Of a DNA stretch of 64,000 bases, positions 63,255 to 64,000 are shown piece by piece. The DNA is taken from NCBI RefSeq assembly GCF_013116825.1, contig NZ_JABFNS010000032.1, forward strand, positions 1-64,000, written 5' to 3'. Made by a program: the position numbers and the translations under genes. Source of the DNA: Myxococcus xanthus (GTDB lineage Bacteria > Myxococcota > Myxococcia > Myxococcales > Myxococcaceae). How positions within the stretch are numbered: the stretch's first letter is position 1; each line of letters opens with the position of its first letter. The notes below the pieces were generated by a model. The model did no database searches. It saw nothing but the letters and a program-made list of their open reading frames with translations, and was not told the origin of the DNA.

Positions 63255-64000
63255 ATGACCGCGACCGTGGACCACGAGGCACTGGCACATTTCCTGGACT
63301 CGGCCAGGCTGGAGCGTCGCGAGGTGGCGCCCCTCACCCGCGAGCACCCCGCGTTGAGCGTGCCGGATGCCTACGCCATCCAGGAGGCCGGAATCCGGCT
63401 GCGGCTGTCCCATGGCGAGCGCGTGGTCGGCTTGAAGATGGGCCTCACCTCCGAGGCCAAGCGCAAGCAGATGAACCTGGACTCGCCCGTGTATGGCGTA
63501 CTCACGGACCGGATGCAGGTGCCCGCCGGCGGCGTGATTTCGTTGTCACAGGGCGTCCACCCCAAAATCGAGCCGGAGATTGCCTTCCGCACCGCGCGTG
63601 AGCTTCGCGGCACGGTGACGCGCGACGAGGTGCTGGACGCCTGCGAGTCCGTGTTCGCGGCGATGGAAATCCTCGACTCGCGCTACCGCGACTTCAAGTA
63701 CTTCTCCCTGCCGGACGTGGTGGCGGACAACGCGTCGTCCTCGCTGTTCGTGCTGGGCACCGCCGAGCATCCTCCGCGCGCGATGGACCTCACGCGGCTG
63801 GAGATGACCCTGTCGGTGAATGGCGAGCCCGTTCAATCCGCCCGCTCGGACGCCATCTCGGGTGACCCGGTCATCTCCGTCATCCAGCTGTGTGAGCTGC
63901 TGGCCCAGCGCGGCCAGGTGTTGCCGGCGGGGAGCATCGTGCTCGCGGGCGCCGCCACCGCGGCGCACATGCTGCGCCCGGGGGACCGGGTGCAGCTCAC
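63255..64000 (+). CDS. nbaG: 4-oxalocrotonate decarboxylase (truncated by the window edge)
   Basis: The first 248 residues of a fumarylacetoacetase-fold (MhpD family) enzyme; no stop before the window ends. Diagnostic blocks: VVGLKMGLTSEAKRKQMN, SPVYGVLTDRMQV, GVHPKIEPEIAF (metal Glu residues), AAMEILDSRYRDF and GAATAAHML. HPKIEPEIAF and the AKRKQM block favour 4-oxalocrotonate decarboxylase over 2-oxopent-4-enoate hydratase. It would take the product of the RidA deaminase. It is on the opposite strand from the kynurenine operon, 2.4 kb away; GGGACGGGG precedes ATG 63255. Confidence 0.85.
   Translation, partial: MTATVDHEALAHFLDSARLERREVAPLTREHPALSVPDAYAIQEAGIRLRLSHGERVVGLKMGLTSEAKRKQMNLDSPVYGVLTDRMQVPAGGVISLSQGVHPKIEPEIAFRTARELRGTVTRDEVLDACESVFAAMEILDSRYRDFKYFSLPDVVADNASSSLFVLGTAEHPPRAMDLTRLEMTLSVNGEPVQSARSDAISGDPVISVIQLCELLAQRGQVLPAGSIVLAGAATAAHMLRPGDRVQL

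Overview
The window is very GC-rich (roughly 70%), gene-dense chromosomal DNA of a myxobacterium, most likely Myxococcus or a close relative. The evidence is the light-inducible carotenoid cluster ending in the paired regulators CarA and CarH, a bacterial enhancer-binding protein and large Ser/Thr kinases, PEGA domains, MopE-type and DUF4215 Cys-rich repeats, an ADYC-domain lipoprotein, and many lipoproteins of unknown role. No rRNA, tRNA, CRISPR array, insertion sequence or prophage was seen.

Layout. 1-6 kb: a degenerate class III cyclase-like protein, a glutathione transferase, a lipoprotein, then a minus-strand chemoreceptor/HAD phosphatase/glycosyltransferase unit and a Host_attach-family protein. 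6.2-10.4 kb: a periplasmic PEGA protein, a MopE-like lipoprotein, a PEGA-tailed Ser/Thr kinase and an FHA protein. 10.5-28.1 kb: secreted or cytoplasmic esterases, an ATP-grasp enzyme, a 1500-residue amidohydrolase fusion lipoprotein, a metallophosphoesterase with a TetR regulator, a 28-repeat RCC1 lipoprotein, a small Arg-rich protein, and a three-gene thioredoxin-like/epimerase/esterase unit.

28.1-38.6 kb is the carotenoid operon: crtE, crtIb, crtB, crtD, crtC, a glycosyltransferase-like gene, crtYc, crtYd, a PlsC acyltransferase gene, carA and carH. Most junctions are ATGA/GTGA overlaps. The promoter has a -35 box that lies inside a set of 11-bp phased half-sites, as expected for a CarA/CarH operator.

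38.6-49.0 kb is the most interesting block. Two secreted-protein genes each have a good sigma-54 (-24/-12) promoter preceded by copies of the same 13-bp palindrome. Between them lie an FHA-type sigma-54 activator and, translationally coupled to it, a giant kinase/STAND ATPase/FGE-like fusion. I read this as a self-contained sigma-54 regulon.

49.1-54.0 kb: an APC permease, a glutamine synthetase, an alpha/beta hydrolase and a membrane protein. 54.0-60.9 kb: a tightly coupled minus-strand kynurenine operon (semialdehyde dehydrogenase, 2-aminomuconate deaminase, 3-hydroxyanthranilate dioxygenase, ACMS decarboxylase, kynureninase, kynurenine monooxygenase and an atypical SDR). Together with a decarboxylase truncated at the right edge, it would take L-kynurenine through 2-aminomuconate towards central metabolism. 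Tryptophan dioxygenase is not in the window; the hydrolase at 52250 is a candidate kynurenine formamidase. 61-63 kb: a small CxxC membrane protein with a coupled 36-residue mini-protein, an SDR and a beta-barrel protein.
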